Shown here: in pieces, positions 16,745-25,388 of the stretch
How positions within the stretch are numbered: position 1 is the first letter of the stretch
Layout of the letters: each line of letters begins with the position of its first letter
Source: Roseiarcus sp049513815
Lineage (GTDB): Bacteria; Pseudomonadota; Alphaproteobacteria; Rhizobiales; Beijerinckiaceae
Assembly: GCA_049513815.1 (NCBI GenBank)
Contig: JBEKVR010000025.1
Coordinates: forward strand, 1-43,381
Direction: 5' to 3'
Length of the DNA stretch: 43,381 bases
Made by a program: the position numbers and the translations under genes
The notes under the pieces: generated by a model
Database searches by the model: none
What the model saw: the letters and a program-made list of their open reading frames with translations, nothing else
Told to the model about the DNA's origin: nothing

Positions 16745-18421
16745 TCACATATCCTGATAGTTCGGTCCGCCGCCGCCCTCCGGCGTCGTCCAGTCGATGT
16801 TCTGCGCCGGGTCTTTGATGTCGCAGGTTTTGCAGTGGACGCAGTTTTGCGCGTTGATGACGAAGCGCGGATCCTTGCGGTTGGCTTCGTCGCCATAGAC
16901 GACTTCGTAGACGCCGGCCGGGCAATAGAGCCGCGCCGGCTCGCCGTAGCGGGGCAGGTTGTCGCGAATGGGAACCGCCGGATCGCGCAGCCGCAGATGG
17001 ACCGGCTGGTCCTCCTCGTGATTGGCGTTGGAGAGGAAGACCGACGACGGCTTGTCGAACGAGACCTTGCCGTCGGGCCTGGGATAGACGATCGGCTTAA
17101 CCGCCGCGAGCGGCTTCAGAGTGTCGCAATCGCGTTTGCCGTGCTTGACGGTGCCGAACAGCGACCGGCCGAACCATTCGTTGGCGATCATGTCGAGCCC
17201 GCCGCAGGGCACGCCGACGGCGAGGCCGAATTTCGACCACAGCGGCTTGACGTTGCGCACCCGATAGAGGTCCCGGCCGATGTCGGAATCGCGCCACGAG
17301 TCCTCGTACTCGCTCACCTCGTCGCCGCTGCGGCCGGCGGCGAGCGCCGCGTGGATTGTTTCCGCCGCCAGAATGCCTGACAGCATCGCGTTGTGCGAAC
17401 CCTTGATGCGCGGCACGTTCATGAAGCCGGCGGCGCAGCCGACCAGCGCGCCGCCGGGAAAGACCAGTTTCGGCGCCGATTGCCAGCCGCCCTCGGTCAG
17501 CGCGCGCGCGCCATAGGAGAGCCGCTTGCCGCCTTCGAACGTGGGGCGGATCAGCGGGTGGGTCTTGAAGCGCTGAAACTCGTCGAACGGCGACAGCGTC
17601 GGGTTCTGGTAGTCGAGATGGACGACGAAGCCGACTGTCACCAGCCCGTCGCCAAAGTGGTATTCGAACGAGCCGCCCGAGGCGCCGCGACTGAGCGGCC
17701 AGCCGAGGCTGTGCTGCACCAGTCCGGACTGGAACTGCGACGGCTCGACGCGCCAGATCTCCTTGAGGCCGATCGCGTATTTCTGCGGCTCGCGGCCATC
17801 GGCGAGCTTGAAGCGGGCGATCGCCTGCTTGCTCAGCGAGCCGCGCGCGCCCTCGGCGAGCAGAACATATCTGCCGCGCAGCTCCATGCCGCGGGTGAAG
17901 CCCGCCTTCGGCTTGCCGTCACGGCCGATCCCCATATCGCCGGTCGCGACGCCGACGACTTCGCCGTTGGCGCCATAGAGGAGTTCGGCGGCGGCGAAGC
18001 CGGGATAGATCTCGACCCCGAGCGCCTCGGCGCGGCCGCCCATCCAGCGCGTCACCGCGCCGAGCGAGCCGATGAACTTGCCGTGGTTGCTCATCAGCTT
18101 CGGCATCATGAAGTTAGGCAGGCGCACGCCGCCCGATGGCCCGAGCAGCAGGAAGCGATCGGTCGCGACTTCGGTCTTCAGCGGCCGGTCGGGGTCGTCG
18201 CGCCAGTCCGGCAGCAGCCGGTCGAGGCCGATCGGATCGCAGATCATGCCCGAGAGGATGTGCGCGCCGACCTCCGAGCCCTTCTCGACCACGACCACCG
18301 ACATTCCGGCGTCGAGTTCCTTGAACCGGATCGCCGCCGCCAGGCCGGCGGGCCCGGCGCCGACCACGACGACGTCGAATTCCATCGCTTCGCGCGCCGG
18401 ACGTTCGTCTTCTCCCGCCAT
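16745..18421 (-). CDS. Electron transfer flavoprotein-ubiquinone oxidoreductase
   Basis: A 558-residue ETF-QO, which passes electrons from reduced ETF (fatty-acid, amino-acid and choline oxidation) to the membrane quinone pool. The FAD-binding motif VVVVGAGPAGLAAAIRFKE lies near residues 16-34, and GGALVGCAAGFMNVPRIKGSHNAMLSG is the second FAD region. The C-terminal [4Fe-4S] domain has its four cysteines in YCPAGVYE and NCVHCKTCDIKDP. The final GGGGPNYQDM is the usual family end, and the length is full. It is monocistronic, divergent from the uracil-DNA glycosylase gene, with 151 bp between the two starts. Confidence 0.95.
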   Translation of the reverse strand: MAGEDERPAREAMEFDVVVVGAGPAGLAAAIRFKELDAGMSVVVVEKGSEVGAHILSGMICDPIGLDRLLPDWRDDPDRPLKTEVATDRFLLLGPSGGVRLPNFMMPKLMSNHGKFIGSLGAVTRWMGGRAEALGVEIYPGFAAAELLYGANGEVVGVATGDMGIGRDGKPKAGFTRGMELRGRYVLLAEGARGSLSKQAIARFKLADGREPQKYAIGLKEIWRVEPSQFQSGLVQHSLGWPLSRGASGGSFEYHFGDGLVTVGFVVHLDYQNPTLSPFDEFQRFKTHPLIRPTFEGGKRLSYGARALTEGGWQSAPKLVFPGGALVGCAAGFMNVPRIKGSHNAMLSGILAAETIHAALAAGRSGDEVSEYEDSWRDSDIGRDLYRVRNVKPLWSKFGLAVGVPCGGLDMIANEWFGRSLFGTVKHGKRDCDTLKPLAAVKPIVYPRPDGKVSFDKPSSVFLSNANHEEDQPVHLRLRDPAVPIRDNLPRYGEPARLYCPAGVYEVVYGDEANRKDPRFVINAQNCVHCKTCDIKDPAQNIDWTTPEGGGGPNYQDM

Positions 18422-18572
18422 CTTTCTTGTCTTCCCGTCTTGGCGCGGGGCGGCGCGCGCCGCCCGGAAACGCGGACCTTACTTGCGCATATCGTTGGCG
18501 ATTGTCGATCCCCCCTTCGTCGACCGCACCCGGCATGCTAGAAGCCGCGATCTCCCGCGCGCCCGTACGGCC

Positions 18573-19412
18573 ATGGCCTCCTCCAATCGATCAACGCCAC
18601 TCACTGCGGCCGCCGCCGCCGAGACCTTGCGCTGGTGGATCGCGGCCGGCGTCGATCTCGCGCTCGACGAGAGCCCGCACGACCGCTTCGCCGAAAGCGC
18701 GGCGCCGGCCCCACGCCGCGCGCCGGCGGCGATTCTCCCGTCCGCCGCGCCGACGGTGTCCTACGAGGCGCGGCCGGCGCTGGCGGCCGCCGTTGCGCCC
18801 GACGACGCGGCGCGCTCGGCGCGCGACCGCGCCGCCGCCGCGGCGACGCTCGGCGAATTGCGCGCCGAGCTGGATCGCTTTGACGGCTGCGGCCTCAAGG
18901 CGACCGCGACCCAGCTCGTCTTCGCCGACGGCGCGCCCGGCGCGCGGATCATGTTCGTCGGCGAAGCGCCGGGCGGCGACGAAGACCGCATCGGCCGGCC
19001 GTTCGTCGGCCGCGCCGGCCAACTGCTCGACCGCATGCTGGCGGCGATCGGGCTCGACCGCACGCAGGTCTACATCGCCAATGTCGTGCCGTGGCGGCCG
19101 CCGGGCAATCGCACGCCGACGCCGCAGGAGACGGCGGTCTGTTTGCCGTTCATCCGCCGCCAGATCGCGCTCTGCGCGCCGCGGCTGCTCGTCTGCCTCG
19201 GCGGCTCGGCGACCCAGACGCTGCTCGGCGTCAAGGAAGGCATCACCCGCGCGCGCGGCGTCTGGCGCGAATATCAGGGCGACGACGGCGCGACGATTCC
19301 GGCGCTGCCGATGTTCCACCCCGCCTATCTCCTGCGCACCCCCGCCGCCAAACGCCAAGCCTGGGCCGACCTGCGCAAGCTCAGGCAGGCGGCGGAGGCG
19401 CTGGGGGCGTAG
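18573..19412 (+). CDS. Family-4-type uracil-DNA glycosylase
   Basis: Removes uracil from DNA by base excision. Motif A, GEAPGGDEDRIGRPFVGRAG (residues 130-149), and motif B, HPAYLLR (249-255), are intact, and NRTPTPQE is typical of the family. The N-terminal 95 residues are a low-complexity Ala/Arg-rich extension. Of the four cysteines that hold the [4Fe-4S] cluster in thermophilic family-4 enzymes, only two remain (Cys106 and Cys190); Phe103 and Trp174 stand at the other positions, so the cluster is probably altered or absent. The ATG at 18573 is chosen because family-like sequence and composition begin there; an open frame extends further upstream over the divergent ETF-QO gene as shadow. 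Confidence 0.88.
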   Translation: MASSNRSTPLTAAAAAETLRWWIAAGVDLALDESPHDRFAESAAPAPRRAPAAILPSAAPTVSYEARPALAAAVAPDDAARSARDRAAAAATLGELRAELDRFDGCGLKATATQLVFADGAPGARIMFVGEAPGGDEDRIGRPFVGRAGQLLDRMLAAIGLDRTQVYIANVVPWRPPGNRTPTPQETAVCLPFIRRQIALCAPRLLVCLGGSATQTLLGVKEGITRARGVWREYQGDDGATIPALPMFHPAYLLRTPAAKRQAWADLRKLRQAAEALGA

Positions 19413-19766
19413 GGGCGTGCTTGGGGACGCTCCTCGCGACGCCGACCGAGCGGATTTGACTGGATTGGATCACGCCCCAGGGACAGAAATCGGCGCCTAC
19501 GCCGTTGATTTTCTGCGGCGCCGGACACGGATTTGCTTCCTGCGATCTGGTCGGCGCGATCAACCGCCCGAAAGACGATCAACCGCGGCGCCCGTTGCGA
19601 TAGGACGAGAGCGATGACGCCCTGCCCCCCGTGTCGATTCGCCTCGCTCGCCCTGCCGACGCGGTTGCGCTAGCATCCCTTACAAGCCGCGAGGCGGCGC
19701 GGGTGGAGCGAGGGGGCGCGCCCGCATGCTTGAGCGCGGCAAAATATTGAACTGGGGAGGCGTCTC
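19413..19766. other. Intergenic region after the uracil-DNA glycosylase gene
   Basis: No gene recognised. An 11-bp direct repeat CGATCAACCGC occurs at 19557-19567 and 19576-19586. A strong ribosome-binding site GGGGAGG lies at its right end, 7 nt before the lipoprotein GTG. Confidence 0.4.
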
Positions 19767-20255
19767 GTGCTGCGAGGGTTGAAATCGGGCGCCGCGCTGG
19801 CGCTGCTGGTGGCCGTCGCCAGCTGCTCGTCGTTCGACTTCGGCAACTGGGGCTCGTCGCCTGCACCTGCGCCGACGCCGGCGGCGCCGGCGGCGATGTC
19901 GTTCAAGGTCGTGCCGCCCGACCCGCTGGTCGGCAAGTGGGGCCTCGCCTCCTACCGCGACGACAAGGATCGCGCCCGCACCGAGAAGATGGCGCGCGTT
20001 CAATGCAAGAACCCCTATGTCATCGCCAAGGGTCCGACCGACGGCGTGATGATGCATGTCGCCGACGATCCCGACGAGCACGAGCTGGCGCTGAAGAAGG
20101 GCGCCGACGGCAAGACCTATCTCGGCTTCAACGCGCCGCCCGGCGACCCCGCCGATCGCGAGGTCGTCGAATTGACGCCGAAGCTGCTGGTGATGAAATT
20201 CGTCGATCCAGACGCCAACAGCCGCTACGGCACGTTTGTCTACGTGCGGTGCTGA
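19767..20255 (+). CDS. Lipoprotein, hypothetical
   Basis: A 162-residue predicted lipoprotein. The GTG start follows GGGGAGG at good spacing. A short basic n-region and hydrophobic core lead to a lipobox-like VASC (Cys20), followed by Ser-Ser and a Pro/Ala linker (about residues 30-44) that suggests an envelope-anchored globular domain. The domain begins VGKWGLASYRDDKDRARTE, and strand-rich segments with VMMHVADDPDEHEL and YLGFNAPPGD follow; I do not recognise the family. Two further cysteines (the one in VQCKNPY and the last residue) could form a disulfide in the periplasm. It precedes an L,D-transpeptidase gene by 57 bp, so a cell-envelope role is plausible. Confidence 0.7.
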   Translation: MLRGLKSGAALALLVAVASCSSFDFGNWGSSPAPAPTPAAPAAMSFKVVPPDPLVGKWGLASYRDDKDRARTEKMARVQCKNPYVIAKGPTDGVMMHVADDPDEHELALKKGADGKTYLGFNAPPGDPADREVVELTPKLLVMKFVDPDANSRYGTFVYVRC

Positions 20256-20312
20256 GCTGGCCAGACAGGCGGCGTCGCCGCCGTCGGCGGCGAAAGACGG
20301 GAGCGGCTGACG

Positions 20313-20951
20313 ATGCGACGGGACGAGGCGGCGATCGAACGAAGAGGCGGCGCGCGACGGCGCGCGCTCCGCTGCGGGCTTCTGCTGGCCATGCTCGGCG
20401 CCGCGCCGGTTCGCGGCGCTCCCCCCGACGCCGTCACGATGGACGTCGGCGACGAGCCGGGCCGCGTCTCGACCGAGGAAGTGCGGATCGAGGATGGCCC
20501 GTTCGCGCGGCAATTGGTGTTCTTTCGCAGCAACGAGACGCCGGGCACGCTGATCATCTCGACGGCGGATCGCTTCCTCTATCTGGTTCTCGGCAATAAC
20601 CGCGCGTTGCGCTACGGCATTGGCGTCGGCCGCGAAGGGTTCCAATGGTCGGGGCTGGTGAAGATCTCACGCAAGGCCGAGTGGCCCGATTGGACGCCGC
20701 CGCCTGAGATGATCGCGCGCCAGCCCTATCTGCCGCGCTTCATGGCTGGCGGCCCCGGCAACCCGATGGGCGCGCGGGCGATGTATCTCGGCTCGACCGT
20801 CTATCGCATTCACGGCACCAATCAGCCGGAGACGATCGGCGAGGCGGTGTCGTCCGGCTGCTTCCGACTCGCCAACGGCGACGTCATCGATCTCTTTTCG
20901 CGCGTCGACGTCGGCGCGAAGGTCATCATCCGACAGGCGGCGCAGCTCTAG
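20313..20951 (+). CDS. L,D-transpeptidase (YkuD family)
   Basis: A 212-residue secreted enzyme that cross-links peptidoglycan or attaches proteins to it through meso-diaminopimelate. A basic stretch plus the hydrophobic core RCGLLLAMLGAAPVRGA form the signal sequence. The YkuD catalytic motif is intact: HGTNQPETIGEAVSSGCFRL with His167 and Cys183 (H-x15-SxGC-R). The preceding YRI and YGIGVGREGFQWSG segments are typical of the short alphaproteobacterial paralogues. It lies in tandem between a lipoprotein gene and an amino-acid-binding protein gene, but there is no clear operon signal other than orientation and short spacing. Confidence 0.92.
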   Translation: MRRDEAAIERRGGARRRALRCGLLLAMLGAAPVRGAPPDAVTMDVGDEPGRVSTEEVRIEDGPFARQLVFFRSNETPGTLIISTADRFLYLVLGNNRALRYGIGVGREGFQWSGLVKISRKAEWPDWTPPPEMIARQPYLPRFMAGGPGNPMGARAMYLGSTVYRIHGTNQPETIGEAVSSGCFRLANGDVIDLFSRVDVGAKVIIRQAAQL

Positions 20952-20984
20952 GCTCGCGCGGGCGCGCAATTCTTGGAGGGGGGT

Positions 20985-22010
20985 ATGGCGTTCATTTCCA
21001 CGCGCGCGACGGCGGGACTGGCGGCGCTCGTCGCGGCGCTGGTCGCTTTCGCCGCGCAGGCCGGCACGCTTGAAACGGTGAAGCAGCGCGGCGCGCTGGT
21101 CTGCGGCGTCAGCGAAGGGCTGGGCGGTTTCTCCGACCGCGACGCTGCGGGCGCGTGGAGCGGTTTCGACGTCGACTTCTGCCGTTCGGTCGCCGCCGCC
21201 GTGCTCGACGATCCGCAAAAAGTGCAGTTCGTGCCGCTGTCGACCGTCGAACGCTTCGACGCGCTCAAGGCCGGCAAGGTCGACGTGCTGTCGCGCAATT
21301 CGACTTGGACCTTCGAGCGCGAGGCGGGGCAGGGGATCTTGTTCGCCGGCGTCGACTATTATGATGGTCAGGCCTTCCTGGTCGTGCGCCATCCGACCAT
21401 CACGTCGGCGTTGGAACTCGGCGGCGTGTCGGTCTGCGTGCAGGACGGCACGACGACGCGCGCCAATCTCGCCGACTTCTTCAAGGCGAATTCGATGACC
21501 TTTACCGAAGTCATCATTCCTGGCCCGAGCGAGGCGATCGCCAAGCTCGAGAGCGGCGGCTGCGACGCCTACACCACCGACCAGTCGGCGCTCTATATCG
21601 TCCGCCTCGGCATGAAGAAGCCGTCCGAGGCGACGATCCTGCCCGATGTGATCTCGAAGGAGCCGCTTGCCCCCGCGGTGCGCGCCGACGACGTCGCCTG
21701 GTTCAACGTCGTCAAATGGACGCTCTCCGCGCTGATCAACGCCGAGGAGCTCGGGGTCGGGAAAGCGACGCTCGAGGAAGCGCTGCAGTCGCAGAAGCCG
21801 GCGGTGCGACGGCTGCTTGGCGTCGACGGCGATTTCGGCGAAAGCCTCGGGCTGACCAAGGATTGGGCGCTGCGCGCCATTCGCGCGGTCGGCAATTACG
21901 GCGACATGTTCGAGGCTGATCTCGGCGCCCGCTCGCGCTACGCGATTCCGCGCGGCCTCAACCAGTTGTGGGAAGACGGCGGCATCCTCTACGCGCCGCC
22001 GCTGCAATAG
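20985..22010 (+). CDS. General amino-acid ABC transporter substrate-binding protein (AapJ-like)
   Basis: A 341-residue periplasmic family-3 solute-binding protein. The signal peptide ends near AAQA (about residue 23). The mature start GTLETVKQRGALVCGVSEGLGGFSD, the central SRNSTWTFEREAG and YYDGQAFLV, and the end NYGDMFEADLGARSRYAIPRG match the AapJ group, which feeds broad-range L-amino-acid ABC importers. The start at 20985 follows a strong GGAGGGGG; the in-frame TTG at 20973 would bury it. No AapQ, AapM or AapP gene is adjacent, since the next gene is on the opposite strand. It is therefore an orphan receptor that must share a transporter encoded elsewhere. Confidence 0.92.
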   Translation: MAFISTRATAGLAALVAALVAFAAQAGTLETVKQRGALVCGVSEGLGGFSDRDAAGAWSGFDVDFCRSVAAAVLDDPQKVQFVPLSTVERFDALKAGKVDVLSRNSTWTFEREAGQGILFAGVDYYDGQAFLVVRHPTITSALELGGVSVCVQDGTTTRANLADFFKANSMTFTEVIIPGPSEAIAKLESGGCDAYTTDQSALYIVRLGMKKPSEATILPDVISKEPLAPAVRADDVAWFNVVKWTLSALINAEELGVGKATLEEALQSQKPAVRRLLGVDGDFGESLGLTKDWALRAIRAVGNYGDMFEADLGARSRYAIPRGLNQLWEDGGILYAPPLQ

Positions 22011-22083
22011 GCGCGCCTCGGCTTCGCCGCGCCGCGACAAAGCGGGCCGCTTGGCGCAGCGTTTCCCCCGCCGCGCCCAGCCC

Positions 22084-22215
22084 GGTCGCCTCGACCAGCC
22101 GCTTCGGCCGCGCCCGCTCGCCGTCGCGCGGCGCGAAGCCGATGAGCGCGTCGAACTCGGCCTCGATGGTCGCGCCGACCTCGGCGAGCCGGGCGGCAAA
22201 GGCGTTTGTCTTGAT
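22084..22215 (-). pseudogene. Remnant of a polyprenyl (farnesyl-type) diphosphate synthase N terminus
   Basis: Downstream of hslO, 44 codons read like the start of an IspA-type prenyl synthase: KTNAFAARLAEVGATIEAEF, then PRDGERARPKRLVEAT. In the family this is followed by a GGGKRLRP motif; here only a GKRCA-like echo remains in another frame, after which the gene is cut off by the end of the amino-acid-binding protein gene. The codon at the expected start is ATC, not ATG. The resemblance is from memory of the family. Confidence 0.35.
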
Positions 22216-22234
22216 CAGACCGGCAGGGCCGCCC

Positions 22235-23203
22235 TCACTCGGCGTAATCGGCGGGGTCGAAGGTGCGCTTGGTCGAGCAGAACTCGCAGGTGACGCCGAT
22301 CATGCCGTCGTCGCCGACCATCGCGCTGCGCTCCTCGGCCGAAAAGTTCTGCAGCATCTCGTCGATGCGCTCGGCCGAGCAGCGGCAGGCGTCGGCGAGC
22401 GTCTTCGGCTCGAACACCTTGACGCCGCGTTCGTTGAACAGCCGAAACAGCAGCCGTTCGCTCGATAAAGCCGGGTCGATCAGCTCGTGGTCCTCGGTCG
22501 TCGCCGCGCGCGACTTGGCCTCGACCCATTCGTCGTCCTCGGGCGTATCGTCGAGCTGCGTTCCCGGCGGCGCGTCGCCGGGATCGAGATCGGCGCGGCG
22601 CAAGCGCTCGGGCGAGTCGGGCAGGAACTGCGTCAGCAGGCCGCCGGCGCGCCACTCGACGCCGCCTGGCGTCACGCTCTGGCCGACGGCGAGCCGCACC
22701 AGCGTCGGAATCTGCTCGGAGCGGTCGAAATAGGAATGGGCGGCCTCTTGCAGGTCCTGCCCTTCCAGCGCGACGACGCCCTGGTAGCGCGACAGGTCGC
22801 CGCCTGGATCGACGGTGAAGGCGAGATAGCCGTCGCCGAGCAGCGCGCCGGCGCCCACCGAAGCGGGCAGCGTCGCCAGCGCGGCCGCGTCGAAGCGCGC
22901 CAGCGCGCGCAGGTTCGAGGGCGCGTCGAAGTCGACCAGCAGCATGCCGACCGGCCCCGAGGTCTTGGTCTGCAACTGGAAGCGGCCCTCGAGCTTGAGC
23001 GACGAGCCGAGCAGCACCGCCAGCGTCGCCGCCTCGGCGAGCAGGCGGCTGACCGGCTCGGGATAGTCGTGGCGCTTGATGATGGCGTCGATCGCCGGGC
23101 CGAGCCGCACCACCCGGCCGCGGGTGCTCAAGGCCTCGACCGCATAAGGCAGGACGACGTCGTCGGCGCCGACGTCGGAGACTTCGCGGGCCGCTTCGCT
23201 CAT
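22235..23203 (-). CDS. hslO: Redox-regulated chaperone Hsp33
   Basis: A 322-residue cytoplasmic holdase activated by oxidative unfolding. The Zn-binding redox switch is intact near the C terminus: Cys273-x-Cys275, then 30 residues, then Cys306-x2-Cys309 (CRC ... CEFC). The N-terminal substrate-binding domain shows SRLLAEAATLAVLLGSSLKLEGRFQLQ and GPVGMLLVDFD. An acidic insert (DDTPEDDEWVEAK, about residue 225) precedes the linker, as seen in alphaproteobacterial Hsp33. Its ATG overlaps the argF stop (ATGA), so it is translationally coupled as the last gene of argD-argF-hslO. The open frame that continues upstream over argF is shadow. Confidence 0.95.
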   Translation of the reverse strand: MSEAAREVSDVGADDVVLPYAVEALSTRGRVVRLGPAIDAIIKRHDYPEPVSRLLAEAATLAVLLGSSLKLEGRFQLQTKTSGPVGMLLVDFDAPSNLRALARFDAAALATLPASVGAGALLGDGYLAFTVDPGGDLSRYQGVVALEGQDLQEAAHSYFDRSEQIPTLVRLAVGQSVTPGGVEWRAGGLLTQFLPDSPERLRRADLDPGDAPPGTQLDDTPEDDEWVEAKSRAATTEDHELIDPALSSERLLFRLFNERGVKVFEPKTLADACRCSAERIDEMLQNFSAEERSAMVGDDGMIGVTCEFCSTKRTFDPADYAE

Positions 23204-24153
23204 GCCTCGAGCGCTCCCAGACACCAGGCGAGGACGCCCTTTTGCGCGTGCAACCGGTTCTCCGCCTCGTCGAACACCACCGACTGCGGTCCGTCGATCA
23301 CTTCGTCGGTCACTTCCTCGCCGCGGTGGGCCGGCAGGCAATGCATGAAAATCGCGTCGGGCGCGGCGCGGCCCATCAATTCGCGATTGACCTGGTAAGG
23401 CGCAAGCAGATTGTGCCGGCGGCGACTTTCCTTCTCGTCGCCCATCGACACCCAGCAGTCGGAGATCACCGCCGTCGCGCCGGCGACCGCGGCGAACGGA
23501 TCTTCGCGCAGGATGACGTCGGCGCCGCCGGCCTTCGCCGAAGCGATGCGCTCCGGCGGCGGCTGCAGCTCCTTCGGGCAGGCGATGTCGAGCTGGAAGC
23601 CAAACCTCTGGGCCGCGTCGATCCACGACGACAGCACGTTGTTGTAGTCGCCGCTCCAGGCGACCTTGCGGCCCTCGATCGGGCCGCGATGCTCCTCGAA
23701 GGTCATCAGGTCGGCCATCACCTGGCAGGGATGCGACCGCTTGGTCAGGCCGTTGATCACTGGGATGGAGGCGTAGCGCGCCAGCTCGTCGAGATCGGCG
23801 TGGCTCAAAATGCGGATCATGATCGCGTCGACGTAGCGCGACAGGACGCGCGCGGTGTCGGGGATCGACTCGCCGCGGCCGAGCTGCATTTCGGCGCCGG
23901 TCAGCATGATCGTCTCGCCGCCGAGCTCGCGCATCGCCAGATCGAACGAAACGCGAGTGCGGGTCGACGGCCGGTCGAAGACCAGCGCCAGCGTCTTGCC
24001 GGCGAGCGGACGGAAGGAGGGTTTCTCGCCCTTGGTCCGCTTGCTCTTCATCGCTTTGGCCGCCTCGAGGATGGCCCGCAGTTCGTCGCCCGAATAATCG
24101 AGCAGGTCGAGGAAATGGCGCCGCCGCGCGCCGAGCGCTGCAGTCGGGATCAT
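23200..24153 (-). CDS. argF: Ornithine carbamoyltransferase
   Basis: A 317-residue enzyme that makes citrulline from ornithine and carbamoyl phosphate in arginine biosynthesis. The carbamoyl-phosphate loop STRTR (63-67), HPCQ (141-144), the ornithine-side segment SDCWVSMGDE (about 231-240) and the catalytic HCLPAHRG (271-278) are all present. The start at 24153 overlaps the argD stop in an ATGA junction, giving the usual family N terminus; the in-frame extension to 24204 lies inside argD. Second gene of the argD-argF-hslO operon. Confidence 0.95.
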   Translation of the reverse strand: MIPTAALGARRRHFLDLLDYSGDELRAILEAAKAMKSKRTKGEKPSFRPLAGKTLALVFDRPSTRTRVSFDLAMRELGGETIMLTGAEMQLGRGESIPDTARVLSRYVDAIMIRILSHADLDELARYASIPVINGLTKRSHPCQVMADLMTFEEHRGPIEGRKVAWSGDYNNVLSSWIDAAQRFGFQLDIACPKELQPPPERIASAKAGGADVILREDPFAAVAGATAVISDCWVSMGDEKESRRRHNLLAPYQVNRELMGRAAPDAIFMHCLPAHRGEEVTDEVIDGPQSVVFDEAENRLHAQKGVLAWCLGALEA

Positions 24154-25355
24154 GCGTAGGCGCCTTTCTTGACGGGCGCCGCGGAGGCTTCGAGGTCGGC
24201 GCACACTTCATCGAGCCGCCGCACGCCCTCGGCGAACTCCTCCTCGCTGATGATAAGCGGCGGCAGAATGCGCACAACGTTGTCGCCGGCGGGGATGGTC
24301 AGCAGCCGGCGGCGACGCGCCGCGGCGGCGAAGTCCTGCGGCGGCAGCTTCAGCTTCAGGCCGATCAACAGCCCCTCGCCGCGGACCTCGGCGATCACGC
24401 CGGGATGGCGGTCCTTGAGCTCGGCGAGCCGCTGGCGCGCGAACGAGCCGAGCCGCGCGACGCGTTCGATGAAACCGTCCGCCAGAATCTCGTCGAGCAC
24501 CGCGTTGCCCACCGCCATCGCCAGCGGATTGCCGCCGAAGGTCGTGCCGTGCACGCCGACGGTCAGGCCGCGCGCCGCGTCGGCGGTCGCCAGGCACGCG
24601 CCCATCGGAAAGCCGCCGCCGATGCCTTTGGCGATCGACATGATGTCGGGGACCGCGCCGGAATGCTCGTAGGCGAAGAATTTGCCAGTGCGGCCGACGC
24701 CGGTCTGGACTTCGTCGTAGATCAGCAGCAGGCCGCGCGCGTCGCACAGCGCTCTCAAGCCGCGCAGGAACGCCGCCGGGATCGTCCTGACGCCGCCCTC
24801 GCCCTGAATCGGCTCGATCAGGATCGCGCCGGTTCCCGGGCCGATCGCCGCTTCGACCGCGGCGACGTCGGTGACCGGGATCTGGTCGAAGCCGTCGACC
24901 TTGGGGCCGAAGCCTTCGATGTACTTCGCCTGGCCGCCGGCGGCGATCGTCGCCAGCGTGCGGCCGTGGAAGGCGCCTTCGAAGGTGAGGATGCGGTATT
25001 TCTCCGGATGGCCGTCGATCGCATGGCGCCGACGCGCCATCTTGAACGCCGCCTCGTTGGCCTCGGCCCCGGAATTGGTGAAGAAGACGAGATCGGCGAA
25101 GGTCGCGTCGGCGAGCCGCCGCGCCAGCCGCTCGCCGTCGGGGATCTGGAACAGGTTGGAGGTGTGCCAGAGCTTGCCCGCCTGCTCGGTCAAGGCCGCA
25201 ACGAGGCGCGGATGCGCGTGGCCAAGCGCATTGACGGCGATGCCGGCGCCGAAGTCGAGATATCGCTCGCCCGTCGTCGCCGTCAGCCAGCAGCCTTCGC
25301 CGCGCTCAAAGGCGACGTCGGCTCTCGCGTAGACCGGAACGATGGCGGAAGACAT
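24150..25355 (-). CDS. argD: Acetylornithine aminotransferase
   Basis: A 401-residue class-III PLP aminotransferase of the arginine pathway (N-acetylglutamate semialdehyde to N-acetylornithine; also often succinyl-DAP transamination). NSGAEANEAAFK binds the cofactor phosphate, and the YDEVQTGVGRTGK segment has Asp214. The Schiff-base lysine is Lys243 in MSIAKGIGGGFPMG, and HGTTFGGNPLAMAVG follows. It is the first gene of an operon with argF and hslO. A terminator-like hairpin 66 bp upstream of its start suggests transcript attenuation. Confidence 0.95.
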   Translation of the reverse strand: MSSAIVPVYARADVAFERGEGCWLTATTGERYLDFGAGIAVNALGHAHPRLVAALTEQAGKLWHTSNLFQIPDGERLARRLADATFADLVFFTNSGAEANEAAFKMARRRHAIDGHPEKYRILTFEGAFHGRTLATIAAGGQAKYIEGFGPKVDGFDQIPVTDVAAVEAAIGPGTGAILIEPIQGEGGVRTIPAAFLRGLRALCDARGLLLIYDEVQTGVGRTGKFFAYEHSGAVPDIMSIAKGIGGGFPMGACLATADAARGLTVGVHGTTFGGNPLAMAVGNAVLDEILADGFIERVARLGSFARQRLAELKDRHPGVIAEVRGEGLLIGLKLKLPPQDFAAAARRRRLLTIPAGDNVVRILPPLIISEEEFAEGVRRLDEVCADLEASAAPVKKGAYA

Positions 25356-25388
25356 CTCTGTAGGTCCTCTCTTGTCTGCGTCTCTTCG

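Noticed and set aside
23204..24277. Upstream extension of the hslO frame (680 codons in all)
   Set aside because: The extension overlaps argF and has no family similarity; the ATGA junction at 23203 gives the normal Hsp33 start.
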